In this document: positions 4,689-7,264 of the stretch, in pieces
Position numbering within the stretch: position 1 is the first letter of the stretch
How the letters are laid out: each line of letters starts with the position of its first letter
NCBI GenBank assembly: GCA_007570905.1
Contig: RKSI01000011.1
Location: 1 to 7,264, forward strand
Direction: 5' to 3'
Source: Gammaproteobacteria bacterium
Lineage (GTDB): Bacteria > Pseudomonadota > Gammaproteobacteria > Poriferisulfidales > Oxydemutatoraceae
Length of the DNA: 7,264 nucleotides
The notes under the pieces: generated by a model
Told to the model about the DNA's origin: nothing
The model's database searches: none
The model's input: the letters and a program-made list of their open reading frames with translations, nothing else
Translations under genes and position numbers: made by a program

Positions 4689-7264
4689 GCAATGTCCGCA
4701 ACAGAAGTCAAGGACCCGATTATCAACTCGCCGTACGAGGAGCCGGCGGCGCACTGGAAAATCCACGAACACGAGCCGGCGGAGAAAATCAGCGGGCGGC
4801 GCAAGCCGATTTACAGCTACCTGCGGCCCGGGGCACAGACAACCAACGAAAACGAACGCGAAGCGGGCTATACGATAGAGTTGCAGTTGGTGTCCCGTGT
4901 GCGCGAACGGCTTGCCGAATGGCGCCCGCTGGCGTTGCGCGGCGAGGGCGACGTCAGCCGGGTGACGATGGAATTGCTCAATTACTGGCGGCGTGCCGGA
5001 CGGGAACATCCCCTATTTTTTGCACAGCTTGAAGCGGCGGAAACGATTATTTTTCTGACTGAGGCGCGCGATGATTTTCTGCAGGGCATCAATATCCCGC
5101 GCGACGAGCCGGGGGAGGAAAAGCAGCGAGACGGCTTTACCGCTTTTAATCGCTTGTGCTGCCGGATGGCGACCGGCGCGGGCAAGACCACCGTCATGGC
5201 GATGCTGGCGGCGTGGAGCATCCTGAACAAGGCCGCCAACAGGCAGGACAGGCGCTTTTCCGACGCCGTGCTGGTGGTTTGCCCGAATGTGACCATCCGC
5301 GACCGGCTGGCCGAACTTGACCCGAAGAAAGGCGAGGCAAGCATTTACCGCACACGCGATCTTGTGCCGCCGGCGCTGATGCCGCAGTTGGCGCGCGGAC
5401 GGGTGCTGACAATGAACTGGCACGGCTTTGAGCCGCGCAGCGCCCAGTCCGGCGGCAAGGTGGTGAAGGCCGGGCAGCGTGTTTCCGTCCGCGAAACGGT
5501 GTGGATTGGCGACAAGAACACCACCGCGCGCGGCAGGCGGTATATGACCGAGAAGGATCTCAGACACAAGAGCGCGCTTGGGCTTCTGGACATTCTGTCG
5601 GAACAGAAGGACAAGGGCGGCCATCTCAAAAAGGCGGAAATCAGGGCGGAGAAGTACATCGAGTCCGATGCCGCGGTTGTGCGGCGCGTTCTGGAAGCCG
5701 AACTGGGAACGCGGGGCAATATCCTGGTGTTCAATGATGAAGCCCATCATGCGTACCGCCTGCGCGACGGCAACGGCGAGGACCAGGACAGCCTCATCGG
5801 CGACGAGGAAATGGCGGCGAACTACTACAAGGAAGCCACGGTGTGGGTGGACGGCCTCGACCGGGTGCACAAACTGCGCGGCATCAACTTTTGCGTTGAT
5901 TTCTCCGCCACGCCGTATTTTCTGGGCAACGCGGGCAAAGACACCAACCGCATGTTCCCGTGGACGGTCAGCAGTTTTGATTTGCAGGATGCGATTGAGG
6001 CGGGGTTGGTCAAGATTCCGCAATTGGCGGCGCGGGATTCTTCCGGCGACAGTGTTCCGGGTTATTTCAACATCTGGAAATGGATTATGCCGCATCTCAC
6101 GCCGTCCGAACGCGGCGGCAAAAAGAGCGGCGCCAAACCGGAGGCGATTCTCAAATATGCACACACGCCCATCGCCATGCTCGGCGGCATGTGGGAGGCG
6201 TTGCGCCAGCAGATGGAAAAGTCCGACGACCCGCGCCCGCCGGTGTTTATTATTGTCTGCAAGACGAAGAATCTGGCAAAGGTCGTGTATGAATGGCTGG
6301 CCGAAGACCGTCCGCCAACCCCCACCATCCCGCGGGCGCAGTTGCCCGGATTGCACAACAGCGCGGAGAAGGAAAACACAATCTGCGTGTATTCGGACAT
6401 GCAGAGAGAAATTGAAAGCGGCAACACCAGGAGCGACCAAACCCGCTGGATGCGTCACACGCTGGACACCATCGGCAAGATGGACTGGCCGCGCGACAGC
6501 CAGAGGCGGGCGCAGTATCCCGACGGCTTTGAGGAACTGGCGGAAAAAACGGGCCGTGACAAACACCCGCCCGGGCGCGATGTGCGCTGCATTGTCAGCG
6601 TGGGGATGCTCACCGAGGGCTGGGATTGCAACACGGTTACGCACATCATCGGCTTGCGCCCGTTCATGTCGCAACTGCTGTGCGAACAGGTGGTCGGGCG
6701 CGGCTTGCGGCGCGCTTCATATGAAGTCGGCGAAAACGGGTTGATGAGCGAGGAAATTGCCACCGTGCTTGGCGTGCCGCTGTCCATCTTTACGGTCAAG
6801 GCCGCCGATGACGCCAGCCTGGAGAAACCGCAGCGCCATCATGTTTATGCGGTTCCCGAAAGAGAGGATTACCGGATTTCCTTCCCGCGGGTTGAGGGCT
6901 ACCGGCAAACTATCCGCAGCCGTATTGTCTGCGACATGGACAAGACCGCACCGCTGCACATAGACAGCGGGAAAATTCCGTCGAAAGTGGAGATGAAAGC
7001 GGGGTTGCCCGCCAATACCGGGCGCCTTTCCTTGCACGGGCCGGGGAAAATCAGCCGGGCAAGTCTGGAGGAATTCCGTCAACAGGCACGCTTGCAGGAA
7101 AGAATCTGCGAAATGACCACCGCGCTGACCGGACAGTACGCCGATGATACGGAATGCCAACTGCCGCCCGGCGCTTTGTTTTATCAGTTGTACCCCATTG
7201 TGCGGGATTACATTGACAAGAAAGTGCTCGCCGCCGCCTCCGCCGACAAGAAAGACGCTTTTCT
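4686..7264 (+). CDS. res: Type III restriction enzyme Res subunit (SF2 helicase), 3' end beyond window
   Basis: The frame runs open from 4686 to the window end (859 codons), so the protein is cut only by the window edge. Superfamily 2 motifs appear in order: motif I TGAGKT (163-168), motif II DEAH within FNDEAHHAY (349-357), motif III SAT (407-409), motif V-like LTEGWDCNTV (642-651) and motif VI QVVGRGLRR (668-676). The N-terminus, with PIINSPYEEPAAHW, resembles Res-family proteins that pair with large Mod subunits. Res uses ATP to move or signal along DNA after Mod finds unmethylated sites, then cleaves near the site. The PD-(D/E)xK nuclease domain expected near the C-terminus has not been reached, so cleavage ability cannot be judged. 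The spacing between motifs I and II is long (about 185 residues), as is common in this family. G+C is about 60-62% in sampled lines. Confidence 0.92.
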   Translation, partial: MAMSATEVKDPIINSPYEEPAAHWKIHEHEPAEKISGRRKPIYSYLRPGAQTTNENEREAGYTIELQLVSRVRERLAEWRPLALRGEGDVSRVTMELLNYWRRAGREHPLFFAQLEAAETIIFLTEARDDFLQGINIPRDEPGEEKQRDGFTAFNRLCCRMATGAGKTTVMAMLAAWSILNKAANRQDRRFSDAVLVVCPNVTIRDRLAELDPKKGEASIYRTRDLVPPALMPQLARGRVLTMNWHGFEPRSAQSGGKVVKAGQRVSVRETVWIGDKNTTARGRRYMTEKDLRHKSALGLLDILSEQKDKGGHLKKAEIRAEKYIESDAAVVRRVLEAELGTRGNILVFNDEAHHAYRLRDGNGEDQDSLIGDEEMAANYYKEATVWVDGLDRVHKLRGINFCVDFSATPYFLGNAGKDTNRMFPWTVSSFDLQDAIEAGLVKIPQLAARDSSGDSVPGYFNIWKWIMPHLTPSERGGKKSGAKPEAILKYAHTPIAMLGGMWEALRQQMEKSDDPRPPVFIIVCKTKNLAKVVYEWLAEDRPPTPTIPRAQLPGLHNSAEKENTICVYSDMQREIESGNTRSDQTRWMRHTLDTIGKMDWPRDSQRRAQYPDGFEELAEKTGRDKHPPGRDVRCIVSVGMLTEGWDCNTVTHIIGLRPFMSQLLCEQVVGRGLRRASYEVGENGLMSEEIATVLGVPLSIFTVKAADDASLEKPQRHHVYAVPEREDYRISFPRVEGYRQTIRSRIVCDMDKTAPLHIDSGKIPSKVEMKAGLPANTGRLSLHGPGKISRASLEEFRQQARLQERICEMTTALTGQYADDTECQLPPGALFYQLYPIVRDYIDKKVLAAASADKKDAF

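Noticed and set aside
2878..4701. Long - strand open frames opposite the ATPase-TOPRIM gene (2878-3744 and 3793-4701)
   Set aside because: The + strand frame has ordered Walker and TOPRIM motifs. The antisense products have none.
5013..6674. 553-residue open frame on the - strand, antisense to res
   Set aside because: It lies wholly within res, whose frame carries all SF2 helicase motifs. The antisense translation is rich in His, Arg and Ala with no recognisable domain. Long antisense open frames are expected in G+C-rich genes.
5578..6744. 388-residue + strand open frame within res
   Set aside because: It is out of frame with the helicase motifs, and its translation is dominated by Arg, Ala and Cys repeats typical of a shifted G+C-rich gene.
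7200..7264. Truncated or broken res gene
   Set aside because: The frame is open to the last base, so the missing C-terminus is explained by the window edge and not by a mutation.

Overview
The window looks like bacterial chromosomal DNA, G+C-rich and probably from a proteobacterium. The best clue is the RNase R C-terminus at the left edge, whose S1 domain resembles those of gamma- and beta-proteobacteria; assignment below phylum level is not supported. All recognised genes lie on the + strand.

Layout: (1) 1-324, the last 107 codons of rnr (RNase R), a housekeeping gene. (2) 325-433, a 109-base gap with no convincing terminator for rnr. It holds a perfect TATAAT at 396-401 and a small inverted repeat at 409-422 just before the next gene. 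(3) 434-3034, a complete 866-residue beta-class DNA methyltransferase, the Mod subunit of a type III-like restriction-modification system. (4) 3031-4686, a complete 551-residue OLD-like protein with an SMC/ABC-type ATPase followed by a TOPRIM (DUF4435/AriB-like) nuclease-type domain. (5) 4686 to the window end, the first 859 codons of the type III Res subunit (SF2 DEAH helicase/translocase). Its C-terminal nuclease domain lies beyond the window.

Genes 3 to 5 form one tight operon joined by ATGA and TAATG start/stop overlaps, so they are very likely translated together. Mod should methylate the host at a short target. Res should translocate or cleave unmodified DNA in complex with Mod. The ATPase-TOPRIM protein between them is not part of a textbook type III system. 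Its architecture matches effectors such as OLD, Gabija GajA and PARIS AriA/AriB, so the locus may combine restriction with a second, possibly abortive, defence layer.

Base composition is uneven. The putative target-recognition part of mod (about 1261-1800) is near 45% G+C by hand count, while sampled lines of flanking mod sequence are 55-68%. Sampled lines of the ATPase gene are 45-57%, against about 60-62% in res. This suggests mosaic assembly by horizontal exchange. I saw no tRNA, rRNA, CRISPR, insertion sequence or attachment-site repeat.
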